DNA of 6,463 bases from Chloroflexota bacterium (GTDB taxonomy: Bacteria; Chloroflexota; Anaerolineae; Anaerolineales; Anaerolineaceae), in contig DSBE01000326.1 of assembly GCA_011053085.1 (NCBI GenBank), positions 1 to 6,463 of the forward strand, written 5' to 3'. A model generated the notes under the pieces. The model had not been told where the DNA came from. It searched no databases and saw nothing but the letters and a program-made list of their open reading frames with translations. A program made the translations under genes and the position numbers. Below are positions 1 to 6,463 of the stretch, piece by piece (the first letter of the stretch is position 1; the number at the start of each line of letters is the position of its first letter).

Positions 1-14
1 AATTCTTAATGCTG

Positions 15-67
15 CCTTTCCGCTCTCAGTGGATACGCTACGCGCTGAGGGCAATCCCGTGGAAAGG
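15..67 (+). promoter_or_regulatory. S6:S18-binding leader motif upstream of rpsF (autoregulatory RNA element)
   Basis: The leader folds into two stacked helices. The outer helix is a perfect 7-bp pairing of CCTTTCC (15-21) with GGAAAGG (61-67). The inner helix pairs 23-29 with 45-51 (seven pairs, one of them a wobble) and closes a 15-nt loop. Between the helices the 5' side has one unpaired base (G22) and the 3' side has a nine-base bulge (52-60) containing CCG at 57-59. An outer helix, an inner hairpin and a 3'-side bulge with CCG is the described signature of the mRNA element bound by the ribosomal S6:S18 complex, which mimics its 16S rRNA site. The outer helix includes A65-G67, half of the rpsF Shine-Dalgarno sequence (65-70), so stabilising it should block translation. 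Both ligand proteins are encoded downstream. The fold was worked out by hand; the ligand is inferred from motif and context. Confidence 0.75.
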
Positions 68-70
68 AGG
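65..70 (+). promoter_or_regulatory. Shine-Dalgarno site of rpsF
   Basis: AGGAGG lies 8 nt before the ATG at 79 and is the strongest ribosome binding site in the window. Its first three bases are also the 3' strand of the leader's outer helix, so access to it should depend on whether that helix is formed. Confidence 0.85.
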
Positions 71-78
71 AAAACAGT

Positions 79-366
79 ATGCGTAATTACGAGCTCATTT
101 TCATTGTCCACCCCGACCTTGAAGAAAGTGCTTACCAAGAGGTCTGTGACCGTGTAAAAAAATGGATTGGCGATCTGGGCGGCACCGTTACCAAAGAAAA
201 CAATTGGGGCACCCGACGCCTGGCTTATCCCATTCGCAAACAGCGTGAAGGACAATACATGCTCTTCGATATGCAATTTGATCCCGCCAAAGTGGCGGAA
301 TTAGAGCGAAACATGCAAATCGTTGAACCCATCATGCGTTATATGACCGTGAAATTGGATGACTGA
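79..366 (+). CDS. rpsF: 30S ribosomal protein S6
   Basis: S6 binds the central domain of 16S rRNA in the small-subunit platform as a heterodimer with S18. The 95-residue product is a normal length for a short S6 without the long acidic tail seen in E. coli. The N-terminus MRNYELIFIVHPDLEE is the typical first beta strand, and the central stretch WGTRRLAYPIRKQREGQYMLF (about 43-63) is the family's RNA-facing segment. It ends in a strand with IVEPIMRYMTVKL. The ATG at 79 is supported by AGGAGG at 65-70 and by full alignment with S6 from residue 1. It is followed 53 nt later by ssb and then rpsR, the classical operon order. The upstream RNA element suggests feedback repression by S6:S18. Nothing in the protein is odd. 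Confidence 0.97.
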   Translation: MRNYELIFIVHPDLEESAYQEVCDRVKKWIGDLGGTVTKENNWGTRRLAYPIRKQREGQYMLFDMQFDPAKVAELERNMQIVEPIMRYMTVKLDD

Positions 367-388
367 TCAAGATATGATTGATTGGTCA
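360..388 (+). other. Hairpin spanning the rpsF stop codon
   Basis: As RNA, positions 360-370 can pair with 378-388 over eleven consecutive pairs (two adjacent G-U wobbles) around a seven-base loop at 371-377. The rpsF stop codon (364-366) lies inside the 5' arm. There is no U-run after it, so it does not look like an intrinsic terminator. It may protect the rpsF 3' end or influence how ribosomes pass into ssb. The pairing is seen directly; any function is inference, and an AT-rich junction can form such a stem by chance. Confidence 0.4.
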
Positions 389-419
389 ACTTATTAACTC
401 TAATTGGCACAGAGACAAA

Positions 420-776
420 ATGAACCGAGGACTCAACAAAGTCATGATCATCGGGTATCTTGGAAAAGATCCCGAAATGCGTTACACCCCCAGTGGAAGG
501 GCGGTAACAACCTTCTCGGTTGCTGTCAATCGCAGCTATGTCAGTGCTGATGGAGAGAAAAAAAATGAAACAGAATGGTTCAACGTGATTGCCTGGAGCA
601 GTCTGGCAGAAATTTGTGCCCAATATCTTACCAAAGGTGAGCGTGTCTATGTAGAAGGACGACTGCAAAGCCGCCAATGGGAAAACAGCGAAGGCACACA
701 ACACAATAGTGTTGAAATTGTCGCCAGCGAAATGCTGATCTTAGGGTATCGCGATATGGACAACACAGAAATATAG
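420..776 (+). CDS. ssb: Single-stranded DNA-binding protein, short form without acidic C-terminal tip
   Basis: The product is an OB-fold protein that coats single-stranded DNA in replication, repair and recombination. It has 118 residues from the ATG at 420. The start [20 protein letters not shown], then [53 protein letters not shown], and the closing [11 protein letters not shown] are the standard SSB OB-fold landmarks. A TTG at 378 in the same frame would add 14 residues that do not resemble SSB, so the ATG is preferred, although only a weak AGAGA (411-415) precedes it. The protein stops about ten residues after the OB fold with RDMDNTEI. The long flexible tail and DDIPF-like tip that usually recruit partner proteins are absent. 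The position between rpsF and rpsR is that of the main replicative SSB. Only 16 nt separate it from rpsR, so a lost tail through a simple frameshift is unlikely. Confidence 0.94.
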   Translation: MNRGLNKVMIIGYLGKDPEMRYTPSGRAVTTFSVAVNRSYVSADGEKKNETEWFNVIAWSSLAEICAQYLTKGERVYVEGRLQSRQWENSEGTQHNSVEIVASEMLILGYRDMDNTEI

Positions 777-792
777 AAATACGAGGTACATA

Positions 793-1104
793 ATGTCTGA
801 AGATTCAGGATCATCCCGATCAAATTATCGTCAACGACGATTTACACCCCGTCCGAAGGTGTGTGCTTTTTGTGCAGACAGCACAATCAAATTTGATTAT
901 AAAGACACCCGCTTGTTGGAACGTTTCATTACCGAAGAAGGCAAAATTCGGCCTCGCCGCCAAACAGGCACATGCGCAAAACACCAGCGCGCCCTGGCAC
1001 AAACCATTAAGCGCGCCCGTCACATTGCTCTGCTGCCATTCACCGAAGGTTCTCTCAGTGACCAGATGGAAAAAGCCAGCCGCCGCCCTTCTCGAGATCG
1101 GTAA
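793..1104 (+). CDS. rpsR: 30S ribosomal protein S18, Cys/His metal-site form
   Basis: S18 partners with S6 in the platform of the small subunit and is also half of the likely repressor of this operon. The product has 103 residues. The core from about residue 22 to 84 is classical: [21 protein letters not shown], then [30 protein letters not shown]. Cys24 and Cys27 (CAFC) with Cys61 and His64 (CAKH) form the set expected of the metal-binding version of S18, which many bacteria have replaced with a cysteine-poor version. An Arg-rich N-terminal extension of about 20 residues and a basic, probably disordered tail of about 18 residues flank the core. GAGGT at 783-787 sits 5 nt before the ATG at 793. 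Zinc binding is inferred from residue spacing. Confidence 0.97.
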   Translation: MSEDSGSSRSNYRQRRFTPRPKVCAFCADSTIKFDYKDTRLLERFITEEGKIRPRRQTGTCAKHQRALAQTIKRARHIALLPFTEGSLSDQMEKASRRPSRDR

Positions 1105-1131
1105 AAATCAAGTAGTTAATAGATTGTTTCT

Positions 1132-1156
1132 GGGCATGAAAACGATTCTCATGCCC
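1132..1156 (+). terminator. Hairpin between rpsR and the isomerase gene; possible weak intrinsic terminator
   Basis: GGGCATGA (1132-1139) pairs perfectly with TCATGCCC (1149-1156) over 8 bp around a nine-base loop. It starts 28 nt after the rpsR stop codon. Only TTTA follows, so the U-run is short for an efficient terminator. It could be a leaky terminator that lowers expression of the isomerase relative to the ribosomal genes, or an RNA-processing or stability hairpin. The stem is clear; the role is inferred. Confidence 0.5.
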
Positions 1157-1193
1157 TTTATCGGCTATATCGGTACCGTGAGGTAGAAGAAGA

Positions 1194-2609
1194 ATGCCAA
1201 ATCGTAATAAAGAACAAAAACACAAAGCCGCATCAACCCCACAGCCTACAAAGAAGCAGCAGCGCATCAGCCAGAAGGAAGCCCAACAGAAAAAGCTCCT
1301 GATCACAATTGCGGCTGCCATTGGCGGCGTAATCGTCATCATTCTCCTGATCGGTATGATCGATGCGTTTTTCATCACTCCCAACAAAGTCATAGCCACC
1401 GTTGGTGAAGAAGAAATTACCGTCAGAGAATACCAGAACCAGGCTCGTTATCTGCGCTGGCAGCTGCTGCAACAATATGTGCAGATCAACCAGATCATGC
1501 AATTATTCGGTGATTATGACGGCAACCAGCAAAACCAGATGAATCAAATCGGTCAATTGCTGGAGTCGAAGGAATTCCTTGGAACAGAAGTGTTGAATTC
1601 CATGATCGAAGATAAAATCATCCTCATGGAAACACGGCGACTGGGAATAACGGCGAGTGATGAAGACCTGGACGTCAAATTACAGCAAGGTTTTTCCTAT
1701 TACCCAGAAGGAACGCCCACGCCGGTGGAAGTTCCGACAACCGCCGCCCTGCCAACCCTGAACGCAACCCAACTGAGCCTGGTAACCCCGACGCCAAGCC
1801 CCGAGCCAACGCAACTGGCTGATGACGCTGAAGAGTCAATAGAAGAACCTCTGATTGAAGAAGATGTTGCCGGTGAACCTGAACTCACGCCAACTCCTTA
1901 CACCTTTGAACTGTACGAACAGAACTATGCCGATTACCTCAGCGATTTGAATATCGCTGGTGTCCGCGAAACCACCTTCCTCGAAATTCAACGTGGCATT
2001 ATTTTGCGCGAGAGATTGTACGACCTCCTGACAGCTGACATACCAGCCACAGAGGAACAGGTGTGGGCACGTCACATTCTTGTCGCAAATGAAACCGACG
2101 CCCTCAGTGTGGTTGGACAACTGCGTTCAGACCAGATGCTTTTTGAAGATTTGGCACTGTTACTGTCGCAAGATACCACCAGTGCTGAACGAGGCGGTGA
2201 TCTTGGCTGGTTTGGCCGCGGGGTCATGGTGCCGGAGTTCGAAGAAGCTGCTTTTTCACTCGAAATCGGTGAAATCAGCGATCCGGTGCAAACCACCTTT
2301 GGTTACCACGTTATCCAGGTGATCGCCCGTGAAGAAGTACCGGTCACAGCTCAACGTCTCACCCTGCTCAAAGAGGAAGCATTCCAAAACTGGCTGGACT
2401 CCCAACGCTTAATCCTGGAGGATCAAATTACCATCAACACCAAATTGCGCGACCAGATGACACCCACCGAACCTTCCTTCAGCGACGCGAGGGTGTATGA
2501 AGCCCTGTTGGGCATCTCCCCGCGCGATGCTGCCGCGACCCAGGCTGCTTTGGATCAACAGGAAGCTGAATACTTTGAATCGCTTGAGCAGCAAAGCCAG
2601 GAAGAATAA
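1194..2609 (+). CDS. Membrane-anchored parvulin-type peptidyl-prolyl cis-trans isomerase (SurA/PrsA-like foldase)
   Basis: This enzyme catalyses cis-trans isomerisation of Xaa-Pro bonds and probably assists folding of exported proteins. The 471-residue product starts with a Lys/Gln-rich cytoplasmic stretch (1-34), followed by one hydrophobic helix (about 35-60, LLITIAAAIGGVIVIILLIG). No lipobox cysteine follows the helix, so it looks like a signal anchor with the rest outside. Residues about 66-165 and 238-285 resemble the helical chaperone region of SurA/PrsA proteins, split by a low-complexity Thr/Pro/Glu insert (about 174-236, with TPTPVEVPTT, TPTPSPEPT and LTPTPY). The parvulin domain covers about 288-380: ARHILV (292-297), GGDLGWFGRG (334-343), then FSLEIGEISDPVQTTFGYHVIQV. 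His294 and His372 match the conserved pair of the family. A helical tail ends in Gln/Glu. GAGG (1180-1183) lies 10 nt before the ATG. It lies downstream of rpsR, where rplI is often found. The symbol is left blank because prsA or surA equivalence is not established. Confidence 0.9.
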   Translation: MPNRNKEQKHKAASTPQPTKKQQRISQKEAQQKKLLITIAAAIGGVIVIILLIGMIDAFFITPNKVIATVGEEEITVREYQNQARYLRWQLLQQYVQINQIMQLFGDYDGNQQNQMNQIGQLLESKEFLGTEVLNSMIEDKIILMETRRLGITASDEDLDVKLQQGFSYYPEGTPTPVEVPTTAALPTLNATQLSLVTPTPSPEPTQLADDAEESIEEPLIEEDVAGEPELTPTPYTFELYEQNYADYLSDLNIAGVRETTFLEIQRGIILRERLYDLLTADIPATEEQVWARHILVANETDALSVVGQLRSDQMLFEDLALLLSQDTTSAERGGDLGWFGRGVMVPEFEEAAFSLEIGEISDPVQTTFGYHVIQVIAREEVPVTAQRLTLLKEEAFQNWLDSQRLILEDQITINTKLRDQMTPTEPSFSDARVYEALLGISPRDAAATQAALDQQEAEYFESLEQQSQEE

Positions 2610-2630
2610 TTCACACCACTGACTGAACAT

Positions 2631-2665
2631 AAAAAGGCGGCACCGCTTTCAGTGCCGTCTTTTTT
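2631..2665. terminator. Bidirectional intrinsic terminator between the converging gene groups
   Basis: The core stem CGGCAC (2638-2643) pairs with GTGCCG (2652-2657) around an eight-base loop. It is extended by 2636-2637 with 2658-2659 (one wobble). The flanking A-run (2631-2635) faces a T-run (2660-2665). On the plus strand six Ts follow the stem and end transcription from the isomerase gene. On the minus strand five Ts follow it and end smc transcription. The last base of the smc stop codon (2665) is also the last T of the plus-strand run. Confidence 0.9.
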
Positions 2666-5600
2666 CATGCATAGATCATGTCTTCGCTGACCTCTTCCAG
2701 TTTTAGACTAACCACATGGCTGGCAGAATCGGTGCCTTTGGTGACGCCATAAATGATATTGGCGGCTTGCACCGTTCCTCGGTTGTGTGTCACCACAATA
2801 AACTGGGTGCCACTGGCGCTCAACTCCTTCAATAACTCGCAGAAACGGCCCACATTGGATTCATCCAGCATGGCGTCAACTTCGTCCAGGATGCAAAACG
2901 GCGTCGGAGACACTCGTAAAAGGGCGAACACCAACGCCACCGCTGTCAGGCTCCGTTCCCCGCCCGACAATAAGGCCAGATTCTGCTCACGTCTCCCCGG
3001 CAATTGCGCGTGTGTCTCAATACCGGACAAGGTCGGATTATCTTCATCCGTCATTTCCAACCGGGCGCTTCCCCCGGCAAATAACCGTGTGAAGTAAACG
3101 GAAAATTCTTCGGCTACCTGTTTGAAAGTTTTCGAAAATTCGATTTTCATCAGTTCATTTAATTCATCGATAACTGCTTGCAAATCCTTCTCGGCCGAGG
3201 TCATATCTGTCAATTGCTGACTGAGATATTCATGGCGTTCATTGACTTCATCAAATTCTTTCTTAGCATCCGGGTTAATCGCCCCCAACCGTCGCAACAA
3301 ACCTCGATTTCGTTTGATCTCGTCGTCAACATTTGGCGGCAACTCTTTGACCACTGGCAATTGTTTCACCACGCCCATAAACGGAAGAATTTCCTGTCCG
3401 CCCAGGGGTTGTTCAGCATCAAAGGAAACCAGGCCAAAATCATCCTCAATCTTTTCGCGAAGATTCTCCGATTTCTCTCGTTCCCGTGCCAATTGTAACT
3501 GGGCCTGTGTAAAGTTCCGCTCTGCCGTGGTCAGGTTCTGTTGCGCAACTGTATAGCGTTTCTGTAAAATTGTCAGTTTATCTTCTTTTTCGGCCAACGA
3601 TTTTTCTGCTGGCCTAATTTCTTCATTGATTTCGTCAATTTGCAGTCGAATTGTTTGGGTATGCTCAGTAATAAGTTGCTGCTGCCCCAATAATTCATCC
3701 AATTCCAGCGCATATTGATCTAACCGTGCTGTTAAATTCACCTTTTGTGATTGTAAACCAGCCACCAGTTCGCCTACCTCACGTATGCGACTGTCAGCTG
3801 CTTGCAAAGCCTGATTACTTACCGCCAGGTTGGTCTGCCAGATGGATTTATCATTTTCCAAATCGCTGGTGGTAATCTCTGCTAACGCCTCGCTAAGCTC
3901 CTCAACCTTTCCCAAAAGCATGGTCTGATTCTGTTCATTCTGGGTGATCTGCCGGGCGATATCCGAAATTTCTTCATCAGTGAATTTCTTACGCGTAATC
4001 AACTGTTCACGCTGCTTGACCGCCGTTTCAATATCAGCTTTGATCCGCCTTTGATCGAGATCCAGTTGATAAGTCTGCCGCTCTAAGGCAGCAATCCCTG
4101 TTTTCCTCTGAGCAGCATCATGTTCGAGAGCGTTGATGACTTTGGACAGATCGTTACTCTTTGTTTCCATTTGCCCCAATACTGCATCCAGCGCTTTTCT
4201 TTTTTTGGTAATGGCCTCAAGTTTTTCGCTAATTTCTCGCCTCTGTCGCGGCCGAGAGATAATCGTCGTTTTTGAGCTTTCACCGCCAGCGATAATCACA
4301 CCATCAGGGAAGAAAATTTCACCTGCCAGGGTAACCACCACAATATCATCAGAGCCGGATTTTCTTGCCGCAAGCGCGTCTTTTCGATTCTCAACAATCA
4401 CCACATCCCCCAATATAGCGGTGAAAATTGGAGCATAAGCCTCTGGATAACTCACCAGGTCTGCTATCAATTGCCCACCAGGCAGAGACTTTGTTTTGGT
4501 TTTTCTGTTCAATGTCGCCAGCGAGGAGGCTGCCATCACTGTTCGGCCCTTTTTTTCAGACCCGATGTAGTTCAGGAGATCATCAATGTTTACATCGCTG
4601 TCCAACAGGACAGTCTGTGCGCGTTCGCCCAAAACCGCCGAAACAGCGGTTTCGTAACGCTCCGGCACATCCAGAACTGTGCTGAGTGCACGCATGGTCC
4701 CTTTCATTTTTCCCGATGTAGCTGCCCGCAGCAAAGCAGCGGATCCTTCAGACAACCCGCTGTAAGTTGCTTCTGATTGGTCAAAATAGGCCAATGTAGC
4801 CTCGTAGCGACCATGTTCAAGGTTCAGGTCTGTTAACTCTTGTTTCTTCGCGCTATACGCTTTTTCATGCTCTTGCTGCAACTTCTGTTGCTCTGCAAGC
4901 ATCTGCACGACATCATTTAGTCGAGATTGCAGATCGGTCGCTTTTTCGACATGGTCCGCCATAACAAGTTGATTTGCCTCATTGCGCCGTTCCAGATTTT
5001 CGATGCGTTGATTGACCTCTTCAATCCTAACAGTTAATTCTTCGGTACGAAGTTGCAATTCAGTGATCTTTGCTTGCTGTCGCAAGGTTTCTTTCGCATG
5101 AGTATCGACTTCTTGTTGATGGCTGCGAAGTCTTGTTTCCAATTGACTGCGCTGTAAATTCTTTGTGTGCAGTTCAGATTGAATTAAATCAACCTTTCGC
5201 CTGATCTCCTCGATCTCCAGGCGCAACGCGTCACGGTCACTTTGCAAGCCGGACAACCGCTCTTTCTCCGATTTTTCCTGCTCATCTATCCTGGCTGTTT
5301 GCAGCTTTAAGTCACTTTGCAGGGCCACGATGGATTTGTGGCGCTCTTCAAATATGGCCGACTGCCTTGATTCATATTCGCGCTTCTCATGCAGTGCGGC
5401 AGAGCGTCCGTGCAACTCCGCCAGCTTGTCTCGCAGTAAACGCACTTCCTCCCGCAAGCCATTCATTTCTTCTTCGATCGCCAATTGCTTTTTACTGGCT
5501 TCATGAACAAGGTTCTCACGGTATTGATAGACTTGTTGGGCTTTGTGGATCTCCTGCTGGCTCAACTGCCAATGATAACCATACCACTCGCGCAGCAACA

Positions 5601-6276
5601 ATTGCAAATCAGCGCTGATCCTTTCGTAATCTTCAACCCGCCTGGCCTGACGTTCCAAAGAGCGCAATCGCGGTTGAATTTCGTTCAGGATGTCATAGAC
5701 CCTGTCCATGTTGCGCCGCGTTGTCGCCAGCCGATTGGCAGATTCTTCCTGCCGGCTGCGATACAACTGAATACCTGCCGCCTCTTCAAAAAATTGTCTG
5801 CGTTCTTCGGGCCGCAGCGAAAGAGCGCTGTCAACCAGTCCCTGACCGATAACGGTATATGTGCGCTCAGACAGGCCTGATTGCGCCAACAATTCGTTAA
5901 TATCACGCAAACGAACCCGCGATCCATTGATGAGATACTCATTCTGTCCATCGCGATAGGCCCTTCTTGTGAGGGACACCTCTGAAAAATCGATTGGCAG
6001 CCACTGGGTTTCATTGTTGAAAACAATAGTCGCCGAAGCCATGCCTGATCGCGAACGCCGTTCAGACCCGGCAAAGATCATATCGTCAGTCTTTCGCGCT
6101 CGCAGCAGAGAAAATGATTGCTCGCCCAATACCCACCGTATGGCATCAGCAACGTTGGATTTGCCTGAACCGTTCGGTCCGACAATGGCGGTGATTTCAT
6201 CTGCAAATATGAAATCATTTTTTGTGGCAAAGGTTTTGTACCCTTGCAATTCAAGTGACAATAATCGAGTGGGCAT
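2665..6276 (-). CDS. smc: Chromosome segregation ATPase SMC
   Basis: SMC is the DNA-loop-forming ATPase that, with ScpA and ScpB, condenses and separates bacterial chromosomes. From the ATG at 6276 the product has 1203 residues, a full length for the family. The N-terminal head starts with LLSLELQGYKTF and carries Walker A GPNGSGKS (33-40). The segment YTVIGQGLVDSALSLRPEERRQFFEEAAGI ends the N-head. A long heptad-rich coiled coil follows. The hinge is at about 500-670, from LSEGSAALL through AVLGERAQTVLLDSD to GEIFFPDGVIIAGGE. A second coiled coil returns to the C-terminal head, with signature LSGGERS (from 1103) and Walker B FCILDEVDAML (Asp1131, Glu1132). All catalytic motifs are intact. 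An in-frame TTG at 6321 would add 15 residues and overlap the rnc stop. The ATG is preferred because family similarity begins there, but neither start has a good Shine-Dalgarno site. It follows rnc, a common order, and ends at a terminator without ftsY. Confidence 0.96.
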   Translation of the reverse strand: MPTRLLSLELQGYKTFATKNDFIFADEITAIVGPNGSGKSNVADAIRWVLGEQSFSLLRARKTDDMIFAGSERRSRSGMASATIVFNNETQWLPIDFSEVSLTRRAYRDGQNEYLINGSRVRLRDINELLAQSGLSERTYTVIGQGLVDSALSLRPEERRQFFEEAAGIQLYRSRQEESANRLATTRRNMDRVYDILNEIQPRLRSLERQARRVEDYERISADLQLLLREWYGYHWQLSQQEIHKAQQVYQYRENLVHEASKKQLAIEEEMNGLREEVRLLRDKLAELHGRSAALHEKREYESRQSAIFEERHKSIVALQSDLKLQTARIDEQEKSEKERLSGLQSDRDALRLEIEEIRRKVDLIQSELHTKNLQRSQLETRLRSHQQEVDTHAKETLRQQAKITELQLRTEELTVRIEEVNQRIENLERRNEANQLVMADHVEKATDLQSRLNDVVQMLAEQQKLQQEHEKAYSAKKQELTDLNLEHGRYEATLAYFDQSEATYSGLSEGSAALLRAATSGKMKGTMRALSTVLDVPERYETAVSAVLGERAQTVLLDSDVNIDDLLNYIGSEKKGRTVMAASSLATLNRKTKTKSLPGGQLIADLVSYPEAYAPIFTAILGDVVIVENRKDALAARKSGSDDIVVVTLAGEIFFPDGVIIAGGESSKTTIISRPRQRREISEKLEAITKKRKALDAVLGQMETKSNDLSKVINALEHDAAQRKTGIAALERQTYQLDLDQRRIKADIETAVKQREQLITRKKFTDEEISDIARQITQNEQNQTMLLGKVEELSEALAEITTSDLENDKSIWQTNLAVSNQALQAADSRIREVGELVAGLQSQKVNLTARLDQYALELDELLGQQQLITEHTQTIRLQIDEINEEIRPAEKSLAEKEDKLTILQKRYTVAQQNLTTAERNFTQAQLQLAREREKSENLREKIEDDFGLVSFDAEQPLGGQEILPFMGVVKQLPVVKELPPNVDDEIKRNRGLLRRLGAINPDAKKEFDEVNERHEYLSQQLTDMTSAEKDLQAVIDELNELMKIEFSKTFKQVAEEFSVYFTRLFAGGSARLEMTDEDNPTLSGIETHAQLPGRREQNLALLSGGERSLTAVALVFALLRVSPTPFCILDEVDAMLDESNVGRFCELLKELSASGTQFIVVTHNRGTVQAANIIYGVTKGTDSASHVVSLKLEEVSEDMIYA

Positions 6277-6317
6277 AGGCTTGTATGTTTTGTCTATAAC
6301 TTTCTGATTGACCAGGG

Positions 6318-6463
6318 TCAATCGATTAATCCCAATAGTTTTAAACCTGCACTGGCAGCATCCTTTGTGGCTGCCTGCTTGCTATGACCAACGCCGCTCG
6401 CAAGCACATTGCCATTCACCACCACATCAACTTCGAATACTTTTGAGTGGTCTGGTCCATAGG
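6318..6463 (-). CDS. rnc: Ribonuclease III, C-terminal end (partial; cut by window edge)
   Basis: This is the 3' end of a minus-strand gene read by translating the reverse complement: 47 codons from 6461 to the TGA at 6320-6318. RNase III cleaves double-stranded RNA in rRNA maturation and mRNA turnover. The visible residues are the second half of a double-stranded-RNA-binding domain: GPDHSKVFEVDVVVNG forms the beta strands, and GVGHSKQAATKDAASAGLKLL is the end loop plus the RNA-contacting helix, where GxGxSKxxA is the conserved pattern. It ends in GLID. The nuclease domain and the first half of the binding domain lie beyond the window. The TGA overlaps an alternative TTG start of smc as TTGA, and the two genes are probably co-transcribed. 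A different protein with the same binding domain is possible but unlikely given the rnc-smc order. Confidence 0.92.
   Translation of the reverse strand, partial: YGPDHSKVFEVDVVVNGNVLASGVGHSKQAATKDAASAGLKLLGLID

Noticed and set aside
34..43. Tandem TACGC-TACGC repeat
   Set aside because: Two copies of five bases sit in the loop of the leader hairpin; this is too short to be a meaningful repeat.
378..419. A longer SSB starting from TTG at 378
   Set aside because: The 14 extra residues (MIGQLINSNWHRDK) do not resemble SSB and the TTG lies inside a predicted stem. [15 protein letters not shown] from 420 is the family's usual start.
339..704. Minus-strand open frame of 121 codons opposite rpsF/ssb
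   Set aside because: It lies antisense across two well-supported genes, has no recognisable protein character and has no gene-like context.
774..795. A frameshift that removed the SSB tail
   Set aside because: Only 16 nt separate the ssb stop from the well-supported rpsR ATG, so there is no room for a normal 40-60 residue tail in any frame.
1124..1152. Possible promoter (TTGTTT with TCTCAT 17 bases on) ahead of the isomerase gene
   Set aside because: The -10 match is poor and overlaps the hairpin stem, so it is not supportable.
1171..1178. Palindrome CGGTACCG before the isomerase gene
   Set aside because: An 8-bp palindrome is expected by chance and no second copy or promoter element lies near it to suggest an operator.
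5685..6307. Open frames of 129 codons (minus) and 112 codons (plus) within the 5' part of smc
   Set aside because: Both are in alternative frames of a clearly conserved SMC head domain, with no recognisable motif of their own.

Overview
This is an ordinary housekeeping stretch of a bacterial chromosome with two gene groups facing each other. The plus strand carries rpsF, ssb, rpsR and a membrane-anchored parvulin-type peptidyl-prolyl isomerase. The minus strand carries the 3' end of rnc (RNase III) followed by a complete smc. One bidirectional terminator hairpin separates the two groups. No mobile element, CRISPR array, tRNA, rRNA or prophage gene is visible.

The likely host is a member of Chloroflexota, probably Anaerolineae or a near relative. 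This is an inference from protein character: the Cys/His metal-site form of S18, the foldase with Thr-Pro-rich low-complexity linkers placed right after rpsR, the rnc-smc order, and moderate GC. No marker here proves it.

Positions 1-78 are the rpsF leader. It folds into a two-helix element with an unpaired CCG on its 3' side, matching the known mRNA motif bound by the S6:S18 protein complex. Its outer helix covers part of the rpsF ribosome binding site, so S6 and S18, both encoded just downstream, probably repress their own operon. Positions 79-1104 hold rpsF-ssb-rpsR in the classical order. A hairpin spans the rpsF stop codon, and the SSB lacks the usual acidic protein-interaction tip. A second hairpin at 1132-1156 lies between rpsR and the isomerase gene. 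The rplI gene that often follows rpsR is not present here.

Positions 1194-2609 encode a single-pass membrane foldase with a parvulin domain outside the cytoplasm. The terminator at about 2631-2665 serves both this gene and smc. Positions 2665-6276 (minus) encode the chromosome condensation ATPase SMC, complete with head motifs, coiled coils and hinge. Positions 6318-6463 (minus) encode the double-stranded-RNA-binding C-terminus of RNase III. The window shows no new system; the regulatory RNA structures, the tail-less SSB and the uncertain smc start are the points worth checking.
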